From positions 1-64,000 of the IMG/VR virus record IMGVR_UViG_3300040771_000271: a stretch of 64,000 nt of DNA; one strand, 5' to 3'. Within the stretch, counting starts at the first letter, position 1, and each line of letters begins with the position of its first letter. This stretch comes from a virus. The notes under the pieces are model-generated. The model saw nothing but the letters and a program-made list of their open reading frames with translations, was not told the DNA's origin and did no database searches. Shown here piece after piece: positions 24,048 to 32,964 of this stretch. Made by a program: the position numbers and the translations under genes.

Positions 24048-25115
24048 ATGACAGTAGATAACATTCAAGAAGGAAGCACTAGCTTTGAATCTCTAGCCGA
24101 GTTTGATTTTGAAATACCTGAAGCAAAGGTAGAAAATAAAGCTAAAGAAGAAACTCCTGATATTGATTTTGTCTCTAAAGAAGAAGTAGAGACAATAGAA
24201 GAAAAAAAAGAAAAGCCTGCAGAATTAGATTTAGATAATAAACCTAATCAATATTCAAAATTAGCTCAAAAGTTAATTGAAAGAGGTGAGTGGGCAGATG
24301 CAGAAATTGTAAATGAAGACGGAAGTAAAGTAATGTTATCTGAATTGAAAGATTTAGATGAAGACAGATACTTAGAAATTCTAGAAAATCAAAAAGCTTT
24401 TAAAGACGAAGAACTTAAAGAAAAGTACACTAGTGTTGAAGGTTTAGACGACCACAAAAAAAGACTTATAAACATCATAAAAGAAGGAGGAGACTTAACT
24501 CAAATCTTTCAAGACACAAATTCTATTCAAAGACCCTTTGAACAAGTAGATTTAGATGATGAAAATACTTGCGCTAATATAGTTTATAGACAGCATTTAG
24601 CAAATGGACTAGATGAAAAAGAAGCTACAGAACTTACCAAACTTGCACAAAAAGACTTCACTCTTGATGAAAAAGCTAAAAAAATTGTAGGATACCACCA
24701 AAGTAACTATGATAAACATTTAGAAGAAACAGAAGAAGCTCTAAAACAAGAAAAAGTAAAAGAGCAAGAACAGTTAAAAGTTTATAGAACTTCTCTTTCA
24801 AAAAGCTATAAAGATTTAGGTATTCAAGATAGTCAAGTTAAAAAATTAATTGATTTAGCCACAAGAGAAAATCAAGAAGGAGTTTTAGAAGTTGACAGTT
24901 TATATGAGAAGATGATGGAGAATCCAGAAACAGCTCAAGAACTAATATACTTTTTAGCCGACAAAGAAAACTACTTGAAATTAAAATCTTTAGATATTAA
25001 AAGAAAAGATAATATCCAAACTTACAAAACAATTAGTTTCGTACCAAAAGATAAAGTTAAAAAAGTAGCAACAACCACAGAAGATACAAATGTTCCATTT
25101 GATTTTGGAATATAA
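24048..25115 (+). CDS. scaffolding-like protein, 355 aa
   Basis: This 355-residue acidic protein is Glu/Asp/Lys-rich and predicted mainly helical (e.g. DEDRYLEILENQKAFKDEEL, EETEEALKQEKVKEQEQLKV), with flexible N- and C-terminal ends (FEIPEAKVENKAKEE; TTTEDTNVPFDFGI). Charge, low aromatic content and its place between portal and major capsid are typical of scaffolds. The short terminal FDFGI may be the capsid-contacting tip, as in other scaffolds with C-terminal binding motifs; this is inference. Confidence 0.7.
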   Translation: MTVDNIQEGSTSFESLAEFDFEIPEAKVENKAKEETPDIDFVSKEEVETIEEKKEKPAELDLDNKPNQYSKLAQKLIERGEWADAEIVNEDGSKVMLSELKDLDEDRYLEILENQKAFKDEELKEKYTSVEGLDDHKKRLINIIKEGGDLTQIFQDTNSIQRPFEQVDLDDENTCANIVYRQHLANGLDEKEATELTKLAQKDFTLDEKAKKIVGYHQSNYDKHLEETEEALKQEKVKEQEQLKVYRTSLSKSYKDLGIQDSQVKKLIDLATRENQEGVLEVDSLYEKMMENPETAQELIYFLADKENYLKLKSLDIKRKDNIQTYKTISFVPKDKVKKVATTTEDTNVPFDFGI

Positions 25116-25148
25116 CAACAACAATTCAATAATAAAAACAACACAACA
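25111..25148 (+). promoter_or_regulatory. A-rich translation leader of the capsid gene (duplicated copy)
   Basis: The sequence from the upstream stop to the capsid ATG starts ATATAACAACAACAATTCAA and ends AAAACAACACAACA before ATGAGC. Nearly the same leader stands before the 653-residue structural gene (28604-28646). It has no Shine-Dalgarno sequence; unstructured A/C-rich leaders favour translation in Bacteroidetes. Confidence 0.7.
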
Positions 25149-26837
25149 ATGAGCGTTACGCAATCAAACAAGTCTCTTTTTAATGGAGACCACGTAATTA
25201 AGTTTACAGATAGAAAGACAGTCCAAAGTATTCAAGGATACCAAGACCTTTCTTCTATGGGAGCTTGGTATCAAGAAGACCCAAATAAACACCACTTAGG
25301 ACTTATGTCTTTATGGGGACAGCAAGCAAGAACAACTTACCCAATGTACAGAGAATTATTGGCTGACAAAGCAGTAATGGAAGTAAATGGCACAGATGGT
25401 TCATTCACTTATGACATTGCTATCAAAGAAACAACAAACTGTACAACTATTAGAGATACTTCAAACCAAGATTTTCCAGGTTTAGATGAGTCTGCTTTCA
25501 AAATTGTACTTACTAAACAATTCGCTCCAGGAGATATTATTTCTGCTGACCCTTTATTTGGAGAGCAATTAGTTGTATCTCAAGACGATGAAGTAGTTAT
25601 GCGTAATGAAGGTTTTGAACATTCAGTGAAACTAGTTTCTACATCTAAGAGAGCTTATTATGATGCTGCATTACTTGTTAAAGGTATTCAGTATTACAAA
25701 GTAGCTCACACAATGTTTGGTGAATATGCACAAAACTACTCTAACGTAGATTTTATGGATTCTCCAACTACTATGACTTGCCAATTCCAATTAGGAAACA
25801 TGTCAGGTGTTGAAGCTATGGTTACAGGATCAGCCGATAGAAAAACTATGGGTGGAGCTACAGCACACGCAAGAGCTTATGTTGATGACCTTATGAACGA
25901 AGCTATGGACTTAGGAGAATTTGCAGTAATTGCAGATAGAGATGGAGTTACAGGTAAAGCTAAATCATCTTCTATGCGTATTGGAGCAACTATGGAATTC
26001 TTAGTTCACAGAGAGCATGAGAAATTAGTAGCTCAAGCATTACTTTTCCAAAAAGCAGGTGTAATCCGTGAGTCAAGTGGAGTAGCAAGATTAAATGAAG
26101 GATTGTGGCATCAAATTCGCCGAGGAAAACTTATCAAATATGGTAGACCAGGTGGAATCACTAGAGCACACATCAAAGAAGCAGTAGAATACGTATTTAG
26201 AGCTAATGACAAACCTGCAGAGGAAAGAGTTGTTAAATTTAAAGGTGGTAAAGAAGCTGTAGATAATATCTATCAAATCTTTAAAGAGGAAGTTGGAGCA
26301 CAAGTTGCATCATTAGCGCCTTTCATGGGTTCTGACAGAGTTTTACCAACTAATCCTGTATCAGGAAACTTGTTGAATTTAAAATTAGCTCCTGTACGTT
26401 TTACAGAAGTTTATATTCCTGGAATTGGAAATCTTCAAATTGAGGAAGACCCGTCTTTGAATAACATTCCGATGACAGACCGTTTCCAAAAAGGCATGCA
26501 TTCAAACAATAGAGCACACACAGTTTACTCTCTTGTAATTTGGGACGTAGCAGATTCTTACTACTCTAACAATAAAACTATGCCAAAAGGAGCAACAGTT
26601 ATTGAAGGTGGTAACACTAAAGCTAACATCTACTTGGTAAAACCAGAAGGAGAAATGACATATTGGGGTTCTGACAATGGACGTTACAATAACAAAAAAG
26701 CTTCTGACGTTATTAGTTCATACAAAACAATGGCTCAATCATTCTGGATTCACTCTTCTGTAGCATTACACGTTAGAGATTTAACTCGATTTGTAGTTAT
26801 AGAATTGGACGAAGCAGCAAGAAAAGGATTTAATTAA
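25149..26837 (+). CDS. major capsid protein
   Basis: The 562-residue protein begins MSVTQSNKSLFNGDHV. It follows the scaffold-like gene, is preceded by a leader shared with another abundant protein, and is closed by a terminator. All this fits the major capsid protein of the HK97 fold with an extended N-terminal arm. Visible features are a mixed strand/helix body (RMGATMEFLVH, HLGLMSLWGQQARTTYPMYR, YVEYVFRANDKP-type segment) and a strand-rich end (SSVALHVRDLTRFVVIELDE). Sequence motifs cannot prove the fold. The order (TerL, portal, scaffold, capsid) is the evidence. Confidence 0.75.
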   Translation: MSVTQSNKSLFNGDHVIKFTDRKTVQSIQGYQDLSSMGAWYQEDPNKHHLGLMSLWGQQARTTYPMYRELLADKAVMEVNGTDGSFTYDIAIKETTNCTTIRDTSNQDFPGLDESAFKIVLTKQFAPGDIISADPLFGEQLVVSQDDEVVMRNEGFEHSVKLVSTSKRAYYDAALLVKGIQYYKVAHTMFGEYAQNYSNVDFMDSPTTMTCQFQLGNMSGVEAMVTGSADRKTMGGATAHARAYVDDLMNEAMDLGEFAVIADRDGVTGKAKSSSMRIGATMEFLVHREHEKLVAQALLFQKAGVIRESSGVARLNEGLWHQIRRGKLIKYGRPGGITRAHIKEAVEYVFRANDKPAEERVVKFKGGKEAVDNIYQIFKEEVGAQVASLAPFMGSDRVLPTNPVSGNLLNLKLAPVRFTEVYIPGIGNLQIEEDPSLNNIPMTDRFQKGMHSNNRAHTVYSLVIWDVADSYYSNNKTMPKGATVIEGGNTKANIYLVKPEGEMTYWGSDNGRYNNKKASDVISSYKTMAQSFWIHSSVALHVRDLTRFVVIELDEAARKGFN

Positions 26838-26852
26838 TTTAAAAAATAAAAA

Positions 26853-26877
26853 AGCCCCAATGTAAAAGTTGGGGTAA
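26853..26877 (+). terminator. hairpin terminator after the major capsid gene
   Basis: CCCCAA (26855-26860) pairs with TTGGGG (26869-26874), with AGC/GT flanks, followed by TAATATG. The T-run is weak but the stem is strong in AT-rich surroundings. It lies 18 bases after the capsid stop codon and before late promoter L3. Confidence 0.65.
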
Positions 26878-26895
26878 TATGTAAATCTAGTTTGT

Positions 26896-26933
26896 AAGTA
26901 ATTTTATTTAGGCTTATTAATATTGTATTTTTG
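26896..26933 (+). promoter_or_regulatory. late promoter L3 (connector and 653-aa structural gene)
   Basis: Box AAGTAATTTT (26896-26905, preceded by TTTGT), 20 bases, -7 box TATTTTTG (26926-26933). Leader of about 22 bases before ATG 26960. Confidence 0.85.
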
Positions 26934-26959
26934 CAGATAATAAACCAAAAAAAAGTAAA

Positions 26960-27937
26960 ATGGCAGCATTAAAAAATACAGACGAAAAATTTAGTATTAA
27001 AGTTCATGGATTTGATATTTCATCAGATACAATTTATAAAGTAGTACCTAAGTTAGATACTCAAGCCCCAGATGGTTTTATAGCACATGATACTACAAAG
27101 ATACTAAACCCAGAAATAGGAACTTCAGTACCTATGGCAGTTTGGGATGGTGACAGAGGAGTTTGGGATACAGGTCTTCACGAAAATTCTAAAGTATTAG
27201 TTAGATTATATCCAGACCCAAAAGCAAGAGCAGAAGTATTAAAAGGGTTAAAAAAATACATCATAGACCCTGTTGAAGCTATTAAAGGTAGAGGAATTTT
27301 AACTCACATCCAACCTAGAGATGAAGATTCATTTTGGGACAATGCCTCCACAAATCTAGTAAAAGATTTAACTTTCTCAACTAGTAATCCTATGGATTTA
27401 TTATCTTTATACTCTGCAGTGTTACATGCAAATCTAGCTCCTAAATCAATGGAGGAAGATCCAACATTTAGAACTAAAGCTCAATTTGCAGTTCAAAATA
27501 TAGAACAGGTTGTAGACTTAAAACAACGAAAAGATTTAGAAAGAAATAAAGCTATTGGATTATTCTTTACAATGTTAACTCAAAACAAAGACGACCTTAT
27601 AGTTATCTTGGATTACTTAGGAATCCCTAGTACTAATAACCCAGATGAAGCAGCATTAAACAGTGTATTTACAGAGTGGTTGAATAACAAAGAGAACGGA
27701 TACCAAAATGCTTCAATATTTGTTGAAACTTACACATTTTTCCAAACAAAAGAAGGTAAAGAAGAATTAAAAATATTCTCAACACTTAAAGAATTACTTA
27801 GAAAAGGTTCTATTAAAAGAAAGATGGGAGCTATTTACCTAGATGATATAGATTTAGGAGCTAACTTAAAAATAGCCGCAAAAGGAGCAGTGAAATCAGA
27901 AGAAATACAAGAACTGATTTTTAATAAATTGACTTAG
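26960..27937 (+). CDS. virion structural protein, connector candidate, 325 aa
   Basis: The 325-residue protein has a strand-rich first half (FSIKVHGFDISSDTIYKVVP, MAVWDGDRGVW) and a helical second half (EEDPTFRTKAQFAVQNIEQV, ERNKAIGLFFTMLTQ). It ends KGAVKSEEIQELIFNKLT. Placed after the capsid in the same late block, it is a head-completion, tail-adaptor or decoration candidate. Family not recognised from sequence alone. Confidence 0.65.
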   Translation: MAALKNTDEKFSIKVHGFDISSDTIYKVVPKLDTQAPDGFIAHDTTKILNPEIGTSVPMAVWDGDRGVWDTGLHENSKVLVRLYPDPKARAEVLKGLKKYIIDPVEAIKGRGILTHIQPRDEDSFWDNASTNLVKDLTFSTSNPMDLLSLYSAVLHANLAPKSMEEDPTFRTKAQFAVQNIEQVVDLKQRKDLERNKAIGLFFTMLTQNKDDLIVILDYLGIPSTNNPDEAALNSVFTEWLNNKENGYQNASIFVETYTFFQTKEGKEELKIFSTLKELLRKGSIKRKMGAIYLDDIDLGANLKIAAKGAVKSEEIQELIFNKLT

Positions 27938-27942
27938 AATTA

Positions 27943-28608
27943 ATGGATATAAATAAAGCTTACCAAAAATTTATTATAAAGATAAATAAAAATGCTACTA
28001 CAGATAGCATCTCATGTGATAAAGGTAGGTTTGCAATAATTCTAAATGAATCTCAAAATAAGTTTCAAGAATTTATTTTAGATAAAAAAGGAGACGATGA
28101 AATCAGATATATTCAACATTTATTAGTAGAAGACTATTTGATTTCATCTTCTAATCCTCAAAAAGATTCCCAAGATTTCCCTTTACCAAAAAATTATTTT
28201 GACCTATCAAGTGTACATGCAGAAGCCACCAAAGGTATTTGTACAAAACAAAAGATAGATTTATTTGAAATAAAAAATGATGATAGAAATAACATCTTAA
28301 GTGATGAATTTAATAAACCATCATTTAAATACCGAGAAGCACCATACAATCTCACTTCAAATAAAATCAAAGTTTATAAAGAAGACTTTGAAATAGAAAA
28401 TTTAGTATTATCATACTACAGATATGCTAAACAAATTGAACTACAAGACTCAGAAGACCCTGAAAGTGATTTTAAAAACACCTCTTTCCTAGAGTGGGAT
28501 GATAAAACAGCAGACAGAGTAATTAGTTTAGCAGCTTCAGAATTTGAACTTAATAATGGTTCTGAAAAATATCAAGCAAACAAGTTAAATTCCGCACAAA
28601 AAATATAA
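27943..28608 (+). CDS. virion structural protein, connector candidate, 221 aa
   Basis: The 221-residue protein begins MDINKAYQKFIIKINKNATT. It includes an aromatic/charged helix (NLVLSYYRYAKQIELQDSED) and a terminal SLAASEFELNNGSEKYQANKL. It has no signal or membrane segments. Its place (capsid, 325-aa gene, this gene, abundant 653-aa gene) suggests a head-tail joining or stopper component, common in this position in crAss-like genomes. Exact function unknown. Confidence 0.6.
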   Translation: MDINKAYQKFIIKINKNATTDSISCDKGRFAIILNESQNKFQEFILDKKGDDEIRYIQHLLVEDYLISSSNPQKDSQDFPLPKNYFDLSSVHAEATKGICTKQKIDLFEIKNDDRNNILSDEFNKPSFKYREAPYNLTSNKIKVYKEDFEIENLVLSYYRYAKQIELQDSEDPESDFKNTSFLEWDDKTADRVISLAASEFELNNGSEKYQANKLNSAQKI

Positions 28609-28646
28609 CAACAACAATTCAAATATTAAATAAAAACAACACAACA
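28604..28646 (+). promoter_or_regulatory. A-rich translation leader of the 653-aa structural gene (duplicated copy)
   Basis: The leader starts ATATAACAACAACAATTCAA and ends AAAACAACACAACA before ATGAGC, matching the leader of the major capsid gene with a small insertion (ATATTAAA-type) in the middle. It suggests the same high translation level for the two proteins. Confidence 0.7.
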
Positions 28647-30608
28647 ATGAGCTTAAACAAAGGACAAGACAGAATATTCAACTTAATTGATGGAAATGTC
28701 TTAACATCAGGAGGTACACTAAACCTTGCAAATGGTCAATTGGCTATTTTAGATTTATCCTTACCAAACACACAGAACGGTAGACGAGCTGTAAACAAGT
28801 TTGATGGTAAACCTAAAGATACTAATTTCCAAATTAAAATGGGAGTAGCACCTCTAGCAGCTACACGTTCTATTACAGACAAACCTTTTTCTTCTCTACC
28901 TTTCAAATTATCAGAAGTAGTAGATTATAAAGTGTTTGCTCCAAAAGTAAAAGGTATTAAAAATGATTCTTTTATAATTGGGTACAACGGAAAAGCAGGA
29001 ACAGAAATTAAACTTTCTCAAAACACTTCAGATGTAATTGACTTTACTTTATCAGGAGCAGCTATTGGAGCTTTAGGTTATCAAGACAACTCAGTAAAAG
29101 TTAGTCTGTATTTAGAGTATCCATACGTGGATGAAAACGGTTTAGACCTAGTAACAGGTGTTGCGCCAACAATGCAAGAAATTATTGAGAATGCAATTGA
29201 TGTAGCTAAAAGAATGACTTTAATGGGTGGTGTATCAATCCTTGATTATATTGATATTTCTCCAGTAAATTCTTTATCTCCTTCTCTTACAGCAATTACT
29301 AATGAAGTAGCTTACAAAACATTTAGCTTAACTTTAGCAGACAAAGGAGACCAAACAGCTTTAGGTAGAGTACAATCAAAATATCCTTTATTTTCTGTAG
29401 TAAAATCAGACAGATTAGAGGACACAGCAACAGTATACACAATACTTGCTCCAGCAGCAACTGTATTAGCAGATTTTACAACTTCAACTCCATCTTACAT
29501 TAAAGGATGTGAAGATTGTACAGCAGGTTACACAGAAGCACCAGAAGGATTTGTTTATTCAATTTCAATTGAAAACGATGGTGTAGATGTAACAACTACA
29601 ATTGATAATGTTCCAGGATTTGTAGCAGGTTCAGTTTTAAAACAAGCTCAAAATGACGGAGTAGCAATCTACACAGTAGCAGTAACTGCAGAATTAACAG
29701 AAGCTCAAATAGCAACTTTTAAAGCTACAGATGCAATAAGCTCTACAGCAGTATTTTCAGCATTAGGAGAAGCTTCAGCAGTATGTGAGAGCTCAGCTAT
29801 AGTAGCTAAAGCTTGGGTAGCAGGTAAAACTTGTAACGCAATCCCAGAAACTTACAACATTACTCTTGCAGATGATGATTGTGGAGATAACAAATTAGCT
29901 AAAATTCAAGCCGCTTACCCTAATTTAGTGATTACAGCAGGTGCTTCAGCATTATGCCAAACTAGTTATGCAACAACTGTATTATCAAATATTGTTTGTG
30001 AAGATTGCTCAGATGAATTCAGAGATTTATTTGTAACTGAAGCACCAAGTGACTTTGAAAGAATTTCTTGGACAAAGGCTGAAAAAGTTTATGATCCTTT
30101 AGCTAAAATGGGTATTAAAATCACAGGTAAAGATTTTATCATGAGTGGTTCGGAAGAGTACAGAGATGACATGCCTTTCTATGCAACTTCAACAAGAATT
30201 AGTATTGCAGGTGGTTACACTACAATGATTAGTGAAAACTTTATAGCAGGAACAGGAAGATTTGCTGTAAAAATGTTATCAATTGCAGAAGAGCCAGAAG
30301 CTTACGGAGGAATGTTGAGAGACCAAGAAGAGCGTTCAAGAATCTACTTTGATGGAACTCACAGACTAGAAGGCAACAACTATGGTAAGTGGGCAATGGG
30401 GCAAGAGACAAGATTAAAAGGTCTAGCTCAATATGTTGATTATGCTTTAACAGTTAACATCAAAACACCTGTAATGAACTTAGGTACTAGTAATGATAAA
30501 ATCACTTACATTGTACGTGTAGAGGTTGGTTATCATCAAGCAGTAGAAGCCTTATTTAATTCCTTAGCAACAGCTGCTGGTTTGCCAGCTGCACAAGCTT
30601 ATTCATAA
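28647..30608 (+). CDS. abundant virion structural protein with duplicated cysteine-containing insert, 653 aa
   Basis: The 653-residue protein has an N-terminal half (to about 220) rich in strands (FIIGYNGKAGTEIKLS, SLYLEYPYVDENGLDLVTGV) and a helical piece (EIIENAIDVAKRMTLMGG). Two related insert units follow (about 230-300, 415-485), each with [FY]-x-x-TLAD, a YP motif and Cys pairs CEDC, then a C-terminal body (FERISWTKAEKVYDPLAKMG onward). Tail tube/sheath-like or auxiliary capsid roles are possible; the strong leader and terminator imply high expression. The insert is a likely virion surface module. No family is assigned with certainty. Confidence 0.6.
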   Translation: MSLNKGQDRIFNLIDGNVLTSGGTLNLANGQLAILDLSLPNTQNGRRAVNKFDGKPKDTNFQIKMGVAPLAATRSITDKPFSSLPFKLSEVVDYKVFAPKVKGIKNDSFIIGYNGKAGTEIKLSQNTSDVIDFTLSGAAIGALGYQDNSVKVSLYLEYPYVDENGLDLVTGVAPTMQEIIENAIDVAKRMTLMGGVSILDYIDISPVNSLSPSLTAITNEVAYKTFSLTLADKGDQTALGRVQSKYPLFSVVKSDRLEDTATVYTILAPAATVLADFTTSTPSYIKGCEDCTAGYTEAPEGFVYSISIENDGVDVTTTIDNVPGFVAGSVLKQAQNDGVAIYTVAVTAELTEAQIATFKATDAISSTAVFSALGEASAVCESSAIVAKAWVAGKTCNAIPETYNITLADDDCGDNKLAKIQAAYPNLVITAGASALCQTSYATTVLSNIVCEDCSDEFRDLFVTEAPSDFERISWTKAEKVYDPLAKMGIKITGKDFIMSGSEEYRDDMPFYATSTRISIAGGYTTMISENFIAGTGRFAVKMLSIAEEPEAYGGMLRDQEERSRIYFDGTHRLEGNNYGKWAMGQETRLKGLAQYVDYALTVNIKTPVMNLGTSNDKITYIVRVEVGYHQAVEALFNSLATAAGLPAAQAYS

Positions 30609-30631
30609 TCAAATAATAATTAATACTAATT

Positions 30632-30668
30632 AGGAGAGAGAAATTAAAATCCTCTCTCCTTTTTTTAT
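30632..30668 (+). terminator. strong intrinsic terminator after the 653-aa structural gene
   Basis: AGGAGAGAG (30632-30640) pairs perfectly with CTCTCTCCT (30652-30660), followed by seven Ts. It separates the late structural unit from the lysis genes, which have no clear promoter directly upstream. Confidence 0.9.
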
Positions 30669-30681
30669 AAAGTAGAATTAC

Positions 30682-31110
30682 ATGTTGTTACAGGAACACT
30701 GGAAAGAATTAGGCACTTTAGTAGTAGCTATAATAGCATACTTAGGAGGAAGGAAATCTAAAAAAATACAAGATAAAAAAGAATCCGCAATAGCTGAACA
30801 AGAGCAAATTAAAATTAAAAAAGAAGAAGTTGGATTAACTATAATGATCCAAGATGTTTATAGAAAAGGAGTTGAAGATTTTGCTAAAAGATTGCAAAAT
30901 TTAGAAGAGTCAAATAAAGACTTAACAAATAAATACGGAGAAATATTATTAAGAAACGCAATCTTAGAAGAGAGGGCTGAAACTTATGAACAAAAATATA
31001 AAGGTTTGGAGAAAGATTACATTAAATTAAAATCTGACCACGATAAAATACACAAAGAAAATAAAGAAATTAGAAAAGAATTAGACCAATTAAAAAATAA
31101 AACAGAATGA
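30682..31110 (+). CDS. membrane-anchored coiled-coil protein (lysis/spanin-like candidate), 142 aa
   Basis: The 142-residue protein has a short hydrophobic N-terminal segment (LGTLVVAIIAYLGG, about 10-23) followed by a long charged coiled coil to the end (e.g. KESAIAEQEQIKIKKEEVGL, EERAETYEQKYKGLEKDYIK). The layout of one TM plus a coiled coil fits an inner-membrane spanin or a lysis-cassette anchor. It overlaps the next gene by 4 bases (ATGA), and that gene is a holin-like protein followed by an endolysin. Role inferred from context. Confidence 0.6.
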   Translation: MLLQEHWKELGTLVVAIIAYLGGRKSKKIQDKKESAIAEQEQIKIKKEEVGLTIMIQDVYRKGVEDFAKRLQNLEESNKDLTNKYGEILLRNAILEERAETYEQKYKGLEKDYIKLKSDHDKIHKENKEIRKELDQLKNKTE

Positions 31111-31373
31111 GATGGTTAAATAAAATAATTAAAGATACTCTTATGAGTAACGGGCGTTGGTCTAGAAAAAGTCTAACCACTATAACTACTTTTATTTTCG
31201 TTTTAGCTTTAGGAACATTCATAGTAATTTCAGACAAAATATTGGACAAACCTGTCAACGTTTATGCTTTATCAGTCTTTCAATCATTGCTGGTTTTTTT
31301 AGGAACATTGATGGGAATAACTGAATTTTCTAAAAAAGTAGCTAATAAACAAGCTCCTGTAAATGAAGAATAA
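31107..31373 (+). CDS. holin-like membrane protein, 88 aa
   Basis: The 88-residue protein has a basic N-terminus (MRWLNKIIKDTLMSNGRWSR) and two hydrophobic stretches (TTFIFVLALGTFIVIS, about 28-43; VFQSLLVFLGTLMGITEFS, about 56-74), with a charged tail. Two TM helices, small size and overlap with the upstream gene and near-contact with the downstream endolysin gene fit a class II holin. It would form membrane pores that release the endolysin. Sequence alone cannot exclude a different membrane role. Confidence 0.65.
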   Translation: MRWLNKIIKDTLMSNGRWSRKSLTTITTFIFVLALGTFIVISDKILDKPVNVYALSVFQSLLVFLGTLMGITEFSKKVANKQAPVNEE

Positions 31374-31376
31374 ATT

Positions 31377-32015
31377 ATGAGTAAAGTAATAAAATTTCAA
31401 AAAGATAATGGATTAATAGCTGATGGAAAAATAGGTAAAAAAACCTTAGCTAAAATGAAAGAGGTTTGGAAGATAAAAACAGATGAGAACTTAGCTCACT
31501 TCCTTGGACAAGGTGACCATGAGTCAATAGAATTTACAGCAGATAAAGAAAATTTAAATTACTCGGCAAAAGCCTTAATGAGTACATTTAAAAAGTATTT
31601 TAAAACTTTACAATCAACTGTAGGATATGAGAGAAACCCTCAAAATATTGCAGATAAAGTTTATGCAAATCGTATGGGTAATGGAGATGAAGATAGCGGT
31701 CAAGGTTTTCAACACAGAGGCGTAGGTATGATTCAACTCACAGGAGCTGATAATTATAAAGCATTTTCTAAATGGTTAGGTTTAAATAAAGTTTTAACTA
31801 CAGAAGAAATAGCTAATAACTATTTTTGGGAGACAGGTTTGTTTTATTTTATTACTAATAATTTATGGAAACTATGCGAAGAAGTAAATGATGAAACTAT
31901 TTTAAAACTGAGTAGAGCTATAAATGTAGGTAATGTAAACACTAAAATAATACCTAATGGTTTACAAGATAGAATAAAAAAAACAGAGTATTATTATAAT
32001 TTAATAAAAAACTAA
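31377..32015 (+). CDS. endolysin: peptidoglycan-binding domain plus GH19 chitinase-like domain
   Basis: The 212-residue protein starts with a peptidoglycan-binding module (VIKFQKDNGLIADGKIGKKT, about 4-23). A GH19-type catalytic domain follows: AHFLGQGDHESIEFT (with catalytic-position His/Glu), SALMSTFKKYFKT-type region, ADKVYANRMGNGDEDSGQGF, and HRGVGMIQLTGADNY, the conserved GxGxxQLTG motif. It ends with a helical region. It cleaves host cell wall glycan at lysis. No signal peptide, so release depends on the holin-like gene 4 bases upstream. Confidence 0.88.
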   Translation: MSKVIKFQKDNGLIADGKIGKKTLAKMKEVWKIKTDENLAHFLGQGDHESIEFTADKENLNYSAKALMSTFKKYFKTLQSTVGYERNPQNIADKVYANRMGNGDEDSGQGFQHRGVGMIQLTGADNYKAFSKWLGLNKVLTTEEIANNYFWETGLFYFITNNLWKLCEEVNDETILKLSRAINVGNVNTKIIPNGLQDRIKKTEYYYNLIKN

Positions 32016-32651
32016 ATGACAGATTTTAAATACAAATTAACGTTACATTTAATTATCCTAGGATTACTAGTTTTTATTTTTATAGGCTCTCAAAAAAAAG
32101 CAGAAAACACAACTAAACAAAAAGTAGTTGTACCTGAAAGAAAAGGAGAGTTTAAAAGCCCTTCAGCTATAATAAATATTAAAGGGAAAAAGGACAGTAT
32201 TATTTGGAAAGATAAGATAGTAAGAACAGAGAATCCTATCAATAAAAAACTAGCTGAAGACTTCATAGCATCTCAAAAAGAAAACGACTCCTTAAAAATT
32301 CTAAAACTATACTTAGATGCAATTGAAGAAGTTGATGGAACTTATGTTTTCAACGACAATTATTTAAAGCTTGAAGTCGCCACAAAAACTAGAGGTAAAA
32401 TATTAAAAATAACTCCTAAATACACAATTAAAGAAAGAGAAGAAATTCTACAAGTAAAACAAAAAGAAACTGTATTTGCTTTATATGCAGGAGCAGGATT
32501 AAACACTACAACAACTGTAGAAAAATTAACACCAGAAGTTAATTTAGGGTTTCAAAATAGAAAGGGAAGCATATTAACTTTTAAGTATGGTATCACAGAT
32601 AAGTCAATAGGAATAGGATACTCTTTAAGAATAATAAATTATAAAAAATAA
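32016..32651 (+). CDS. membrane-anchored protein, probable spanin-type or lysis accessory, 211 aa
   Basis: The 211-residue protein has an N-terminal hydrophobic segment (LHLIILGLLVFIFIGS, about 11-26) followed by a periplasm-type charged region with coiled potential (KTEVVV..KPSAIINIKGKK-type), a middle helix and a C-terminal strand-rich end (TPEVNLGFQNRKGSILTFKY). It starts one base after the endolysin. The arrangement in the lysis cassette suggests a spanin-like or cell-envelope protein; not confirmed. Confidence 0.6.
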   Translation: MTDFKYKLTLHLIILGLLVFIFIGSQKKAENTTKQKVVVPERKGEFKSPSAIINIKGKKDSIIWKDKIVRTENPINKKLAEDFIASQKENDSLKILKLYLDAIEEVDGTYVFNDNYLKLEVATKTRGKILKITPKYTIKEREEILQVKQKETVFALYAGAGLNTTTTVEKLTPEVNLGFQNRKGSILTFKYGITDKSIGIGYSLRIINYKK

Positions 32652-32669
32652 CAACTAAACAAAAAAACA

Positions 32670-32963
32670 ATGCCAACAATTAAACAAGAAATAAGCGGAT
32701 TAAACTGGGTAAACTTAATACTAAAGTTAAAATCTATTTTTAATAAAATAGAATCTCAAAAAATAACAGAATCTGCTACAATTTCCGCAATGGGGAATAC
32801 AACAGATTTAACAGCAATTTCAGCAGTTTACGCAGATTTATCAGAAGCAAGAGTATCAGTAAATACATTGAGAACGGATTCAGAAGCAAGACTTGTAGCC
32901 ATCGAAGCTAAGGTAGATATAATTATTTTAGCTTTAAAAACATCAGGTGTAGTAGCAGACTAA
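32670..32963 (+). CDS. hypothetical small helical/coiled protein, 97 aa
   Basis: The 97-residue protein begins MPTIKQEISGLNWVNLILKL and is mostly helical and Ala/Ser-rich (SAVYADLSEARVSVNTLRTD), with repeated polar stretches typical of trimeric coiled coils. It is the first gene of the fibre cluster, one base before the next gene. Possibly a small fibre or chaperone subunit. Confidence 0.6.
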   Translation: MPTIKQEISGLNWVNLILKLKSIFNKIESQKITESATISAMGNTTDLTAISAVYADLSEARVSVNTLRTDSEARLVAIEAKVDIIILALKTSGVVAD

Positions 32964-32964
32964 T

